A stretch of DNA of 64,000 nt from Rhodoferax ferrireducens (GTDB lineage Bacteria > Pseudomonadota > Gammaproteobacteria > Burkholderiales > Burkholderiaceae_C), in NCBI GenBank assembly GCA_002083775.1, contig MTEI01000002.1, positions 607,662 through 671,661 of the forward strand, written 5' to 3'. This document shows, piece after piece, positions 31,077 through 42,009 of this stretch. The translations under genes were made by a program, and so were the position numbers. Under the pieces are notes generated by a model that was not told the DNA's origin, did not search any database, and was given only the letters and a program-made list of their open reading frames with translations. Position 1 is the first letter of the stretch. Every line of letters starts with the position of its first letter.

Positions 31077-31613
31077 ATGACGACTCCAACCCCCTCCACC
31101 ACGCCTTCAACCGATCTGGAAACACCCGGCCTGTGGCGCCGCATGTCGTGCTGGCTGTATGAGGGCATTCTGTTGTTTGGTGTGGTGTTCATCGCCGGTT
31201 ACCTGTTTAGCGCGCTGAGCCAGACGAAAAATGCCATGGATAACCGCAACGCGCTGCAGGCCTTCATTTTTGTGGTCTTTGGCATCTACTTTGGCTGGTT
31301 ATGGTCCAAAGGGCAGACTCTGGCCATGAAAACCTGGCGCATCAAGGTGGTTGATCTGCAGGGCCAGCCCTTGACGCAGGGCCGCGCCGTTGTGCGCTAC
31401 CTGTGGAGCTGGGTGTGGTTGCTGCCGCCCTTGCTGGTGGCCGGATGGTTTGAACTCTCGGGGGGTGAAACCACGGTGATCACTCTGGGCTGGGTGGCTG
31501 TCTGGGCCATTTTGAGCCGCTTTCATCCCCGCAGGCAGTTCTGGCATGACGCGCTGGCAGGCACCCAGCTGGTGAATGCGCCAGCCGCGCCCAAGCGCAG
31601 TTGGCGGGCCTGA
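31077..31613 (+). CDS. RDD-family membrane protein
   Basis: This 178-residue protein has three or four hydrophobic segments and the typical RDD layout: an N-terminal WRRMSCWLYEGILLFGV helix start, a central SKGQTLAMKTWRIKVVD loop, and a C-terminal RRQFWHDALAGT segment. Function is unknown for most members. ATG 31077 is the most N-terminal start consistent with the domain. It is divergent from ilvB. Confidence 0.82.
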   Translation: MTTPTPSTTPSTDLETPGLWRRMSCWLYEGILLFGVVFIAGYLFSALSQTKNAMDNRNALQAFIFVVFGIYFGWLWSKGQTLAMKTWRIKVVDLQGQPLTQGRAVVRYLWSWVWLLPPLLVAGWFELSGGETTVITLGWVAVWAILSRFHPRRQFWHDALAGTQLVNAPAAPKRSWRA

Positions 31614-31622
31614 AACACTGCC

Positions 31623-32000
<378 letters not shown>

Positions 32001-32053
32001 TCAGCCGCAGTGCGGCGTGCATGCACCTTGATTGTGCATGATGACAAACACGC

Positions 32054-33730
32054 TCAGGCGCGAAAGCGGTTGGTGATCGGGTAACGCCAATCTTTACCAA
32101 AGCTGCGGTGCGTGACCCGGATGCCCACTGGCGACTGGCGGCGCTTGTATTCGTTGATCTTGATCAGGCGCGTGACGCGCTCCACGTCAGCACGCGAAAA
32201 CCCGGCGGCGATGATGGCTTCGATGCTCTGGTCGTTTTCCATATAGCGCTCCAGAATCGCGTCCAGCACCTCGTAGGGCGGTAGGCTGTCCTGGTCGGTC
32301 TGGTCCGGGCGCAGCTCGGCGCTCGGCGGGCGGGTGATGATGCGCTCGGGGATCGGCTCAGTTCCAGTGCCGTACGGGTCATGTTCATTGCGCCAGCGCG
32401 CCAAACGGAACACGGTGGTTTTGGCCAGGTCCTTGATCACGGCAAAACCACCCGCCATGTCGCCATACAGCGTGCAATAACCGGTGGCCATTTCGCTCTT
32501 GTTGCCGGTGGTCAGGACGATGCTGCCAAACTTGTTGGAGAGCGCCATCAGCAGCGTGCCGCGGATGCGGGCCTGGATGTTTTCTTCGGTGGTGTCTTCC
32601 GCCAGCCCCTTGAATTCACCCGCCAGCGTGGCCTTGAAGGCTTCGAATTCGGGCACGATGGACAACTCGTCATAACGCACGCCCAGGCGCGCCGCCATGT
32701 CACGCGCATCAATCCAGCTGATGTCTGCCGTGTACGGCGAGGGCATCATCACCGCACGCACCCGGTCTTTGCCCAGCGCGTCCACCGCAATCGCCAGCAC
32801 CAGCGCCGAATCGATGCCGCCAGAAAGCCCCAGCAGCACCGACGGGAAACCATTTTTGCCAATGTAATCGCGCACGCCCAGCACCAGTGCGTCCCACAGG
32901 TCTTCGTCAGCGGTGCGTTCCGGTGCAATCGTTGACGTAATTTTAATAGCTAATGGCCCTTTATTTATAAGGGCTAGAAGGCTATTTTCTATAAAACTCG
33001 GGGCACGGGCGGCCAACGTGCCATCGGCGTGCAGAGCAAACGAATGGCCTTCAAAAACCACCTCGTCCTGCCCACCCACCAGGTGCGCATAGACCAGCGG
33101 CAGGCCGCAGTCCAACACGCGTTCGCGCATCATCTGCTCGCGCTCCAGCCCCTTGCCGACGTGAAATGGCGAGGCGTTGATCACGACCAGCAGCTCGGCC
33201 CCAGCATCGCGCGTCTGCCGCGCCGGGGCTTCAAACCAGGCGTCTTCACAGATCAGCAGGCCCACCTTGAGCGTGGCGCCCGGCGCGCCAGCCTCAAAAA
33301 CACACACCTCCTGCCCCGGCGTGAAGTAACGGCGCTCATCGAACACCTGGTAGTTAGGCAGCTCACGTTTGGCGTAATTGGCCACCACCTGACCCTCGCG
33401 CAGCACGCTGGCAGCGTTGAATCGCTGCTGCACCGCGACCGATTTGGTGCGGCTGTCGCCGCCCATCGGGTGGCCCACGACCACCGCGAGGTCTTTCAAC
33501 GGGGCCAGCGCGGCGGCCACGGCTTTCACGGCATCATCACAGGCAGCGATGAAAGCGCCGCGCAGGAACAGGTCTTCAGCGGCATAGCCACAGATGGACA
33601 GCTCAGGCGTGAGCACCAGACGTGCGCCTTGTTGGTACGCGTCTTGCGCCGCCTGGATGATTTTTTGCGAATTACCGGCCAGATCACCCACCACCAGGTT
33701 GAGTTGGGCAATGCAGAGTTTGAGCGTCAT
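32054..33730 (-). CDS. nadE: Glutamine-dependent NAD+ synthetase, with in-frame palindromic insert
   Basis: This 558-residue two-domain enzyme has an N-terminal nitrilase/amidase domain (catalytic Cys in LLICEDAWFE) and a C-terminal synthetase with the PP-loop LSGGIDSALVLAI. It amidates nicotinic acid adenine dinucleotide. ATG 33730 is used; the longer frame adds no homology. Residues about 245-264 (FIENSLLALINKGPLAIKIT) are encoded by a palindromic element A in the linker between the two domains, so the gene carries an added peptide that leaves the catalytic parts intact. Confidence 0.94.
   Translation of the reverse strand: MTLKLCIAQLNLVVGDLAGNSQKIIQAAQDAYQQGARLVLTPELSICGYAAEDLFLRGAFIAACDDAVKAVAAALAPLKDLAVVVGHPMGGDSRTKSVAVQQRFNAASVLREGQVVANYAKRELPNYQVFDERRYFTPGQEVCVFEAGAPGATLKVGLLICEDAWFEAPARQTRDAGAELLVVINASPFHVGKGLEREQMMRERVLDCGLPLVYAHLVGGQDEVVFEGHSFALHADGTLAARAPSFIENSLLALINKGPLAIKITSTIAPERTADEDLWDALVLGVRDYIGKNGFPSVLLGLSGGIDSALVLAIAVDALGKDRVRAVMMPSPYTADISWIDARDMAARLGVRYDELSIVPEFEAFKATLAGEFKGLAEDTTEENIQARIRGTLLMALSNKFGSIVLTTGNKSEMATGYCTLYGDMAGGFAVIKDLAKTTVFRLARWRNEHDPYGTGTEPIPERIITRPPSAELRPDQTDQDSLPPYEVLDAILERYMENDQSIEAIIAAGFSRADVERVTRLIKINEYKRRQSPVGIRVTHRSFGKDWRYPITNRFRA
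32940..32996. repeat. Palindromic element family A inside nadE, in frame
   Basis: TTAATAGCTAATGGCCCTTTA pairs with TAAGGGCTAGAAGGCTATTTT. The element has no stop in the nadE frame and adds about 19 residues at the nitrilase-synthetase linker. Confidence 0.85.
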
Positions 33731-33745
33731 GAAAAGGTCGATGCA

Positions 33746-35032
33746 ATGATGGAAAAAGAACACGGGTCAGTCGCAAATGATTATGTCATTCGGGTGCTGG
33801 ATTCGCCCCTGCAGGTGGACGCTGGCGTGTGGGATGCGCTGCTCCTGACGCAAAGCGCGCCGACACCTTTCATGCGCCACGCATTTTTGAGTGCCCTGCA
33901 CACCACCGGCTGCGCCACCGCCGCCACGGGCTGGACGCCCCGGTTTTTTCTGCTCGAGCGCGGCGGCGAATTGCAGGCCGCCTGTGCGATTTACATCAAG
34001 TCGCACTCCGGGGGTGAATTTGTCTTTGACTGGGGCTGGGCGCGCGCCTACCACCAGCATGGCCTGAGCTACCACCCCAAAGCGGTGTGCGCCGTGCCCT
34101 TCATCCCGGTGCCGGGCAGCCGGCTGTTGGCGCGCACGCCAGAAGACCGCCGGGCGCTGGTGACCAAGCTGCTGGACTGGTGCGCGGCCAACCAGCTGAC
34201 CGGCTTGCACGCGCTGTTTGCCAGCGACGACGATGTCGCGGCGCTGACCCAGGCGGGCATGTTGTTGCGCCACACCATCCAGTTCCACTGGTCCAACAGC
34301 CCGAGCGGTTACGCCAGTTTTGACGACTTTCTGGCCAGCCTGTCGCAGGAGAAGCGCAAAAAGATCCGCCAGGAGCGGCGCAAGGTGGCTGAGGCTGGTG
34401 TGACCTTTCGGGTGCTTGAAGGTAACACCATCACCGAGGCGGACTGGGACTTTTTCTACCGTTGTTATGAGCGCACTTACCTGGAGCACGGCAATCCGCC
34501 TTACTTCAACCGCGCGTTCTACACCCGCATGGCAAGCGACATGCCCGAGGACTGGGTGCTGTTTGTCGCCGAACAGAACGGTGAACCCATTGCATCAAGT
34601 TTGCTAGCTGTCAACGCAAGCTGCATAGGGGCTGGAGGTGAAAAGAACATTAAAACCTCTGACGGTTCAGGCGCGTTGCTTGACACCGGCTTGGCTGGCC
34701 AGGCGGGTGCTGGTCAGAGTGGGCGCGTGGCCTATGGGCGTTATTGGGGTGCGCTCAAGCGGGTGGATTGTTTGCACTTTGAGGCCTGTTATTACCAGCC
34801 TTTGTTATGGTGCATCGAACACGGCTACCAGCGTTTTGAAGGTGGCGCGCAGGGTGAACACAAGCTGGCCCGCGCCCTGCTGCCCGTCACCACCACCAGC
34901 GCCCATTGGCTGGCGCATCCACAATTTTTTGCGGCGGTGGACAACTTCTTGACGCAGGAACGCGAAGGGATTGGGCAGTATGTGGGCGAATTGGAAGGCC
35001 GGAGCCCGTTCAAGGCCGCTGCCACTCGATGA
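33746..35032 (+). CDS. GNAT-like acetyltransferase (FemAB/DUF482 type) with in-frame insert
   Basis: This 428-residue protein resembles the DUF482/FemAB-like branch of the GNAT superfamily: the DWGWARAYHQHGLSYHPK block, the helix SQEKRKKIRQERRKV, the ERTYLEHGNPPYFN segment and the C-terminal YQRFEGGAQGEHKLARALLP match that family. The biochemical substrate is unknown. It is divergent from nadE, with only 15 bp between the starts. Residues about 285-325 are not family-like and include a degenerate palindromic element A (34598-34648), interrupting the core before AYGRYWG. Confidence 0.8.
   Translation: MMEKEHGSVANDYVIRVLDSPLQVDAGVWDALLLTQSAPTPFMRHAFLSALHTTGCATAATGWTPRFFLLERGGELQAACAIYIKSHSGGEFVFDWGWARAYHQHGLSYHPKAVCAVPFIPVPGSRLLARTPEDRRALVTKLLDWCAANQLTGLHALFASDDDVAALTQAGMLLRHTIQFHWSNSPSGYASFDDFLASLSQEKRKKIRQERRKVAEAGVTFRVLEGNTITEADWDFFYRCYERTYLEHGNPPYFNRAFYTRMASDMPEDWVLFVAEQNGEPIASSLLAVNASCIGAGGEKNIKTSDGSGALLDTGLAGQAGAGQSGRVAYGRYWGALKRVDCLHFEACYYQPLLWCIEHGYQRFEGGAQGEHKLARALLPVTTTSAHWLAHPQFFAAVDNFLTQEREGIGQYVGELEGRSPFKAAATR
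34598..34648. repeat. Degenerate palindromic element family A inside the acetyltransferase gene
   Basis: GCTAGCTGTCAACG and GCATAGGGGCTGGAGGTGAAAA keep the outer left arm and the right arm of the element, while the inner left arm is eroded. It is open in the gene's frame. Confidence 0.55.
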
Positions 35033-35097
35033 GATCTCAGGTCTGTAACTGCCAGCGTCTGGGAACTTTGGCGGTGCAGACTTGTGCACGTCGAGGG

Positions 35098-35127
35098 CAA
35101 GGAGGAGCCCGCAGGGCGGGGGACACG
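35098..35127 (+). repeat. Structured repeat family C, core only (copy 3)
   Basis: The core CAAGGAGGAG, CCCGCAGGGC mini-hairpin and GGGGGACACG match the loop of the copies at 14324 and 39939. I could not find convincing long flanking stem arms, so this copy is probably decayed. It lies between the acetyltransferase and FAH genes. Confidence 0.5.
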
Positions 35128-35187
35128 AACGGAGCTGAGTGCCACGTCGGCCTGCGGCCCGCAATCACCGAGGCAGACAAGTGCCTG

Positions 35188-36042
35188 CTACCCCTGCACC
35201 ACCTGCTGAGTTTGCACGCCCAGCCCCTCGACACCCAACCGCATGGTTTGCCCAGCGCGCAAAAACACCGGCGGTTTCTGACCCATGCCCACACCCGGCG
35301 GGGTGCCCGTTGAAATCACATCCCCCGGCTGCAGGCTCATGAACCGGCTCAGGTAACTGATCAGGAACGGCACCTTGTAAACCATGGTCGCCGTGCTGCC
35401 GTTCTGATAGCGATGGCCATCCACCTCCAGCCACAGTTTGAGCGTCTGCGGGTCAGGCACCTCGTCCACTGTCACCAGCCATGGCCCCAAAGGGCCGAAG
35501 GTGTCGCAACCCTTGCCTTTGTCCCACGTGCCGCTGCGGTTGAGCTGAAAGTCGCGCTCGGACACGTCATTCATCACGCAGTAACCGGCCACGTGTTTCA
35601 TGGCATCGGCCTCGTCGATGTAGCGTCCGCCCTGCCCGATGACCACCGCCAACTCCACCTCCCAGTCGGTCTTGAGTGAGCCGCGCGGGATTTGTACGAC
35701 GTCATCCGGGCCGACGATGGCGCTGGTCCACTTGTTGAACACCACCGGCTCGGGCGGCACCGGCATTCCGGATTCCAACGCGTGGTCGGCGTAGTTCAGG
35801 CCGATACAGATGCACTTGCCCACCTTCGCCAGGCAGGGCCCCAGGCGCAAATCCTGCTGCGGCATACCGGGCACCAGCGGCAGGCGGGCCAGGTCCACGG
35901 CACGCAGGCGGCCCAGACTGTCTGGCAGCAAGACTGCGCCACCGATGTCCGCCACCAGATCGCTCACATCACGCACCCGCCCCAGCGCGTCCAGCACACC
36001 GGGTTTTTCCTGGCCCACCGGGCCATAACGTACCAACTTCAT
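35188..36042 (-). CDS. Fumarylacetoacetate hydrolase-family protein
   Basis: This 284-residue FAH-fold enzyme has the metal-binding acidic residues in KTDWEVELAVVIG and the block GYCVMNDVSERDFQ. The C-terminal STGTPPGVGMG loop is typical of 2-keto-4-pentenoate hydratase, acylpyruvase or oxaloacetate-decarboxylase-like members. It likely cleaves or hydrates a beta-diketo or 2-oxo acid, but the exact substrate cannot be inferred, and no aromatic catabolic genes are near. Confidence 0.85.
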   Translation of the reverse strand: MKLVRYGPVGQEKPGVLDALGRVRDVSDLVADIGGAVLLPDSLGRLRAVDLARLPLVPGMPQQDLRLGPCLAKVGKCICIGLNYADHALESGMPVPPEPVVFNKWTSAIVGPDDVVQIPRGSLKTDWEVELAVVIGQGGRYIDEADAMKHVAGYCVMNDVSERDFQLNRSGTWDKGKGCDTFGPLGPWLVTVDEVPDPQTLKLWLEVDGHRYQNGSTATMVYKVPFLISYLSRFMSLQPGDVISTGTPPGVGMGQKPPVFLRAGQTMRLGVEGLGVQTQQVVQG

Positions 36043-36205
36043 ATTGCCAGCCTTTCATTCAGCACATGGCGCACTAACCGCGCATGAAGTTTAGGCGGGT
36101 ACGGCATTGCGACAAGCGCTCGCCCAGCCAAACAGCCCCAACCAAAGAAGACACCCAGCAAAAAGCGCCTGCTGTGACACCACATGCAGACGCTTGATAA
36201 CTATA

Positions 36206-36260
36206 CTTTCAGTAGCTTACAGCCCTTACCCTGTAAGGGCTGGAGGCCGAAAACACTTAT
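36206..36260. repeat. Palindromic element family A (before ppa 3' end)
   Basis: CAGTAGCTTACAGCCCTTAC pairs with GTAAGGGCTGGAGGCC. It overlaps the ppa stop codon (36257-36259), like the copy at the pccA end. Confidence 0.75.
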
Positions 36261-36796
36261 TTTTTCAGGGAGTTCTGGTAATTGGCAATGCCTTCCAGAA
36301 TCTCTTGCTTGGCGGCTTCCGGGCCTTCCCAGCCCAGAATCTTGACCCATTTGTTCTCTTCGAGGTCTTTATAGTGCTCAAAGAAGTGGGCGATGGTTTT
36401 CAGACGCACCGGGCTCAGGTCGTCGGGCTTTTGCCAGCGGGTGTAGAGCGACAGGATCTTGTCGATGGGCACGGCCAGCACCTTGCCGTCCATGCCGGCT
36501 TCGTCTTCCATTTTCAGGATACCGATGGCGCGGCAGGTCACCACCACGCCCGGAATCAGCGGCACCGGGGTGATCACCAGCACATCCACCGGGTCGCCGT
36601 CACCGCTGATGGTTTGCGGCACGTACCCGTAGTTGGTGGGGTAATGCATGGCCGTGCTCATGAAACGGTCGACAAAAATCGCGTGGGTTTCGTGGTCGAC
36701 TTCGTACTTGACCGGGTCGGCGTTCATCGGGATTTCAATGATCACGTTGAACTGATCAGGAACATTTTTGCCGGGGGTGACGTTATCTAAGGACAT
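36257..36796 (-). CDS. ppa: Soluble inorganic pyrophosphatase
   Basis: This 179-residue family I enzyme hydrolyses cytosolic PPi. The signature [12 protein letters not shown] with its metal-binding aspartates, and the K/Y residues in [15 protein letters not shown] and NYGYVPQT, are present. It is divergent from the membrane pyrophosphatase gene, so both PPi-consuming systems are side by side. Confidence 0.96.
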   Translation of the reverse strand: MSLDNVTPGKNVPDQFNVIIEIPMNADPVKYEVDHETHAIFVDRFMSTAMHYPTNYGYVPQTISGDGDPVDVLVITPVPLIPGVVVTCRAIGILKMEDEAGMDGKVLAVPIDKILSLYTRWQKPDDLSPVRLKTIAHFFEHYKDLEENKWVKILGWEGPEAAKQEILEGIANYQNSLKK

Positions 36797-37024
36797 GGTT
36801 TAGGTGCTGTTGAGGTTGAATCAGGGACATTCCCGATTAGCTCTGATTTTACTGACGTGCCACTTGCGAGTCATAAAAATCTCCATTTTTGGCGTTACAG
36901 TCTGCGCGTTGGCCAACCGCCACTACAGCACCTTACCGGTGTTTGGGGGCGAGGAAGCAACGCAGCGGTGGTGCCGCTTGCGTTGCACCACTTCCTCGCG
37001 AAGCAACTTCAGGAGAACTTTGAT

Positions 37025-39502
<2,478 letters not shown>

Positions 39503-39557
39503 CCCCCAGCAAGCAACCATCCTTTCAGCGCGGTTGTCTGCCGCACTATCCCTTCAA

Positions 39558-39582
39558 GAACCCGCCTTGTGCGGGTTTTTTG
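39558..39582 (+). terminator. Rho-independent terminator of hppA
   Basis: AACCCGC pairs with GCGGGTT followed by a T6 tract, 55 bp after the hppA stop. Confidence 0.88.
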
Positions 39583-39699
39583 TTGCCGAGCGTCTGTTTG
39601 GGCTGGTCTTGCTGGCTGGCTGGCCACTTTGCCAATAGGGCGATTCAAAAGCTGTTGTGGCATCCCTCAAAACCCCAACGCTTCACGTTAAACCCGGTA

Positions 39700-39824
39700 C
39701 GGCGACTGGGTCATGCGCATGCGGTTTCGGGGTAAAAACACGCGCGAAACGGAAGAATCAGAACGCCTACGACTGTAGACGCGCGCCTTTCACCCCGAAG
39801 CCCGGTCGCATAACCCAATCACCG
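39700..39824 (-). other. Long hairpin, pairing better as minus-strand RNA
   Basis: The arms 39700-39717 and 39807-39824 form an 18-bp stem on the minus strand, with three G-U wobbles; on the plus strand these three are C-A mismatches. An inner CUUCGGGGU/ACCCCGAA stem and a CGCGCG/CGCGCG stem extend it. It lies between hppA and moaA in a stretch with no supported gene. It may be a structured RNA or a mobile-element remnant. Confidence 0.45.
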
Positions 39825-39938
39825 CGCCTGGCTGCTCTTGGGGGGAACCACTCCTGCAAAGTCACTCGTTTTGAATGGCCGTTGAGTCAGACCGGGCTGA
39901 TCATGAATCCCCCTGCCAGCCCACCCACAACTACGTCG

Positions 39939-40024
39939 AATCAGTCGGGTGATGCGCTATGCGGAGGTAAAGGGGGAGGCCGAAGGCCGGAGGACACGCA
40001 GCAAAGCGCATCACCCGGCTGATT
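39939..40024 (+). ncRNA. Structured repeat element family C, copy 2
   Basis: A 20-bp stem pairs AATCAGTCGGGTGATGCGCT with its partner ending 40024; the only imperfect pair is a U-G wobble on the plus strand. The loop carries AAGGGGGAG, a GGCC-GAA-GGCC mini-hairpin and GGAGGACACGCAG, the same loop as copy 1 on an unrelated stem. It lies 175 bp upstream of moaA. Confidence 0.55.
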
Positions 40025-40198
40025 GGAGACGCACAAGCGATTCACCTTTGCCCCTACATCTCTCGGACACAAACGGCACATCAGTTTGAATCACACCCCT
40101 GCGCCAATCATGGGCCGACTCACGTGACAAAATCCCAACATCACCAAACGCGCAGACAAAAGCCCTCCCCTCTGACTCCGCATTCCAGCCAGCCTCCC

Positions 40199-41359
40199 AT
40201 GTCCGACCCCCAACCGCACCGCGTCATCCCGCTGCAAGACCATCGCCCCCAAGCCCTGGCCTTGCCGGAGGCTGCTCTTCAAGTTAACCAGCGCATCACT
40301 GCCCGTGGCCTGCTGGCCGACCAGCGTGGTCGCGCCCTGCGTGACCTGCGCATCAGCGTTACCGACAAGTGCAATTTCCGCTGCAACTACTGCATGCCCA
40401 AGGAAATATTCAATGCGGACTATGCCTACCTGCCGCATTCGGCCTTGCTGAGCTTTGAAGAAATCACCCGCCTGACACGTCAATTTGTGGCCCATGGCGT
40501 GCAAAAAATCCGCCTCACCGGCGGTGAGCCGCTGCTGCGCAAGCATCTGGAGGTGCTGGTGGCGCAACTGGCCACCCTGCGCACCCCTGAAGGCCAGCCG
40601 CTGGACTTGACCCTGACCACCAACGGCTCGCTGTTGGCGCGCAAGGCGCAGGCGCTGAAAGAGGCCGGTCTGCAACGTGTCACTGTGAGCCTGGACGCGC
40701 TGGACGATGCGGTGTTTCGTGCCATGAATGACGTGGACTTTCCGGTGGCCGATGTGCTGGAAGGCATTGACGCGGCCCGTGCCGCAGGGCTGGGCCCGAT
40801 CAAGATCAACATGGTGGTCAAGCGTGGTACCAACGATCAGCAGATTTTGCCAATGGCCAAATTCTTCCTGGGCAGCGGTATGGTGCTGCGTTTCATTGAG
40901 TACATGGACGTGGGTGCGACCAACGGCTGGCGCATGAACGACGTGCTGCCCTCTGCCGAGGTGATCAAGCTGATCCAGTCCGAGTTGCCGCTGGTGCCGC
41001 TGGCACCAAGCCAGCCCGGCGAAACCGCCCAGCGCTGGGGTTATGCCGGTGCCGATGGCCGATTTGACCCGGCCTTGGGCGAGATCGGTGTGATCAGCAG
41101 CGTGACCCAGGCGTTTTGCGGCGACTGCAACCGGGCCCGCCTGTCCACCGAAGGGCAGCTCTATTTGTGCCTGTTTGCCGACAAAGGGTATGACCTGCGC
41201 AGCCTGCTGCGCGGAGAGGCGACCGACGCCGACCTGGCCAATGCCATCGGCCATATCTGGCAGGGCCGGCGCGACAACTATTCCGAACAGCGCCAGGCGC
41301 TCGGGCCGGACACCGGCCCGCCGGTCAAACGCATCGAGATGAGTTACATCGGCGGCTGA
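40199..41359 (+). CDS. moaA: GTP 3',8-cyclase (MoaA)
   Basis: This 386-residue radical SAM enzyme is the first step of molybdopterin synthesis. The N-terminal SAM cluster is CNFRCNYC, the C-terminal second cluster is within [12 protein letters not shown]...YLCLF, and the chain ends in the required Gly-Gly (SYIGG). ATG 40199 is taken over the GTG at 40124 because it lies close to the conserved domain. It heads moaA-mobA-moeA. Confidence 0.95.
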   Translation: MSDPQPHRVIPLQDHRPQALALPEAALQVNQRITARGLLADQRGRALRDLRISVTDKCNFRCNYCMPKEIFNADYAYLPHSALLSFEEITRLTRQFVAHGVQKIRLTGGEPLLRKHLEVLVAQLATLRTPEGQPLDLTLTTNGSLLARKAQALKEAGLQRVTVSLDALDDAVFRAMNDVDFPVADVLEGIDAARAAGLGPIKINMVVKRGTNDQQILPMAKFFLGSGMVLRFIEYMDVGATNGWRMNDVLPSAEVIKLIQSELPLVPLAPSQPGETAQRWGYAGADGRFDPALGEIGVISSVTQAFCGDCNRARLSTEGQLYLCLFADKGYDLRSLLRGEATDADLANAIGHIWQGRRDNYSEQRQALGPDTGPPVKRIEMSYIGG

Positions 41360-41361
41360 AC

Positions 41362-42009
41362 GTGGCCCCCACGCTTGTCGACCCACACAACATCACCGGC
41401 CTGATCCTGGCGGGTGGGCGCGGCTCGCGGATGGGCGGGCTCGACAAGGGGCTGCAGACTTTCAGCGGGACGCCGCTGGCGCTGCACGCGCTGGGCCGGT
41501 TGCGCGCAGGTGGCGGTGTCGGGCCGCTGGCCATCAACGCCAACCGCCATCTGACCGACTTTGCAGCTTTTGGTGTGCCGGTCTGGCCCGATGCCGACGC
41601 GACGTTTGCAGGCCCCCTGGCCGGGTTTTTAGCCGGGTTGACGCGCTGCCAGACACCCTATCTGCTCACGGTGCCCTGCGATGCGCCGCTGTTCCCGCTG
41701 GATCTGCCGCAACGCTTGGCTACCGCCCTGCAGCACCAGAGCGCGAATCTGGCGCTGGCCATGGCACCCGAGCCAGATGCGCAGGGCCAACTGCACCTGC
41801 GCCTACAACCGGTGTTTTGCCTGATGCGCACCAGCCTGCTGCCCAGCCTCACCCACTTTCTTGACCAGGGCGGCCACAAGGTGCAAGACTGGTGTACCGG
41901 GCACAGCCCAGCGCTGGTCCGTTTCGATGAGCCTAACGATCATCCGCAAGCCTTTTTCAACGCCAACACCCTGACCGAACTGCACCAGCTGGAGAACCAC
42001 ACCGCATGA
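41362..42009 (+). CDS. mobA: Molybdenum cofactor guanylyltransferase
   Basis: This 215-residue nucleotidyltransferase attaches GMP to Mo-molybdopterin. The signature LILAGGRGSRMGGLDKGL is near the N terminus and the metal-binding VPCDAPLFP is central. It starts with GTG 41362, 2 nt after moaA, and its stop overlaps the moeA ATG, so the three genes form one coupled operon. Confidence 0.94.
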   Translation: MAPTLVDPHNITGLILAGGRGSRMGGLDKGLQTFSGTPLALHALGRLRAGGGVGPLAINANRHLTDFAAFGVPVWPDADATFAGPLAGFLAGLTRCQTPYLLTVPCDAPLFPLDLPQRLATALQHQSANLALAMAPEPDAQGQLHLRLQPVFCLMRTSLLPSLTHFLDQGGHKVQDWCTGHSPALVRFDEPNDHPQAFFNANTLTELHQLENHTA

